5,121 nucleotides of DNA from Eggerthellaceae bacterium. GTDB taxonomy: Bacteria > Actinomycetota > Coriobacteriia > Coriobacteriales > Eggerthellaceae. Position 1 is the stretch's first letter. Every line of letters begins with the position of its first letter. Below are positions 4,940-5,121 of this stretch, in pieces. The notes beneath the pieces are model-generated. The model was not told the origin of the DNA. It made no database searches and worked only from the letters and a program-made list of their open reading frames with translations. The DNA is taken from NCBI GenBank assembly GCA_017459485.1, contig JAFUCW010000484.1, forward strand, positions 1 to 5,121. Reading direction: 5' to 3'. Both the position numbers and the translations under genes were made by a program.

Positions 4940-5121
4940 ATGTTGGAAATTGCGAAACTGGAAAAGATAATCAGCGCGTACGAAGAGCTTGGCGAGCGGA
5001 TGGGCGATCCCGCCGTTTTGTCGGACCAAAAGGAGTACACGCGCCTCGCGAAAGAGTACTCCAATCAGGGGCCTCTGGCCTTGGCTGCCCAGAAATACGT
5101 GGGCGACGTGCGCGACCTTGC
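4940..5121 (+). CDS. prfA: Peptide chain release factor 1, N-terminal part (3' end outside window)
   Basis: RF1 recognises UAA and UAG stop codons and triggers peptide release in the ribosome. Only the first 60 codons are here, so the P-A-T and G-G-Q motifs cannot be checked. The visible N-terminus has the RF1 pattern: L-E-K-I-I-S-A-Y-E-E-L-G-E-R-M, then G-D-P-A-V-L-S-D-Q-K-E-Y-T-R-L-A-K-E-Y, typical of the domain 1 helices. RF2 normally starts differently and often has a programmed frameshift, not seen in this part. AGAGGG (4924-4929) lies 10 nt before the ATG; an in-frame GTG at 4931 is too close to it. In many bacteria prfA is followed by prmC, the release factor methyltransferase, but the window ends first. 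The frame is open to the last base. Confidence 0.88.
   Translation, partial: MLEIAKLEKIISAYEELGERMGDPAVLSDQKEYTRLAKEYSNQGPLALAAQKYVGDVRDL

Overview
The window is a compact, moderately GC-rich bacterial chromosomal segment. All convincing genes lie on the + strand. Order: end of valS (valyl-tRNA synthetase), a two-helix membrane protein with a double zinc ribbon, thrS (threonyl-tRNA synthetase), a secreted C39-like cysteine peptidase broken by two frameshifts, a 32-residue membrane mini-protein, trxA (thioredoxin), and the start of prfA (release factor 1). The clear Shine-Dalgarno sites, TATAAT promoters, codon choice and gene neighbourhood suggest an anaerobic actinomycete of the Coriobacteriia (Eggerthella/Slackia type). 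This placement is inference from general resemblance and was not tested by a search. No mobile element, phage, CRISPR array or rRNA/tRNA gene was seen.

Region 1-1213: valS enters already in frame and ends at 697. An extended -10 promoter is embedded in the valS stop codon and probably starts a new transcript for the zinc-ribbon protein (746-1213). Region 1214-1357 is a 144-nt thrS leader packed with perfect inverted repeats, two of which cannot form at the same time. It looks like a cis-acting RNA or a terminator plus leader, but has no T-box core. thrS (1358-3274) is complete, and every editing-site and zinc/active-site residue checked is present.

Region 3258-4315: the C39-like peptidase starts inside the end of thrS with a 17-bp overlap. 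It has a signal sequence, a Ser/Asp-rich linker and a C39_2-type domain whose Cys, His and Asp are all still encoded, but in three different frames. Two single-base losses, one after a TT pair and one in a C6 run, explain both breaks. The gene is therefore a very young pseudogene, a slippage-controlled gene, or a victim of homopolymer sequencing error. Its 3' end carries a perfect AGGAGG and overlaps an unannotated-looking 32-codon ORF with one membrane segment.

Region 4316-5121: a 165-bp gap with two adjacent dyads and a possible promoter precedes trxA (4481-4792). trxA is followed by a short GC hairpin and an unusually long 19-bp hairpin, whose 3' arm runs into the presumed prfA promoter. 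prfA begins at 4940 and runs off the end. Three perfect TATAAT hexamers lie exactly 53 nt upstream of three start codons (zinc-ribbon gene, mini-protein, prfA).

Functionally this is mostly translation machinery (two aminoacyl-tRNA synthetases and a release factor) plus thioredoxin. The accessory genes inserted between them are a cell-surface peptidase, a mini membrane protein and a membrane zinc-ribbon protein. I see no evidence of a large novel system. The most novel items are the mini-protein, the thrS leader and the doubly frameshifted peptidase.
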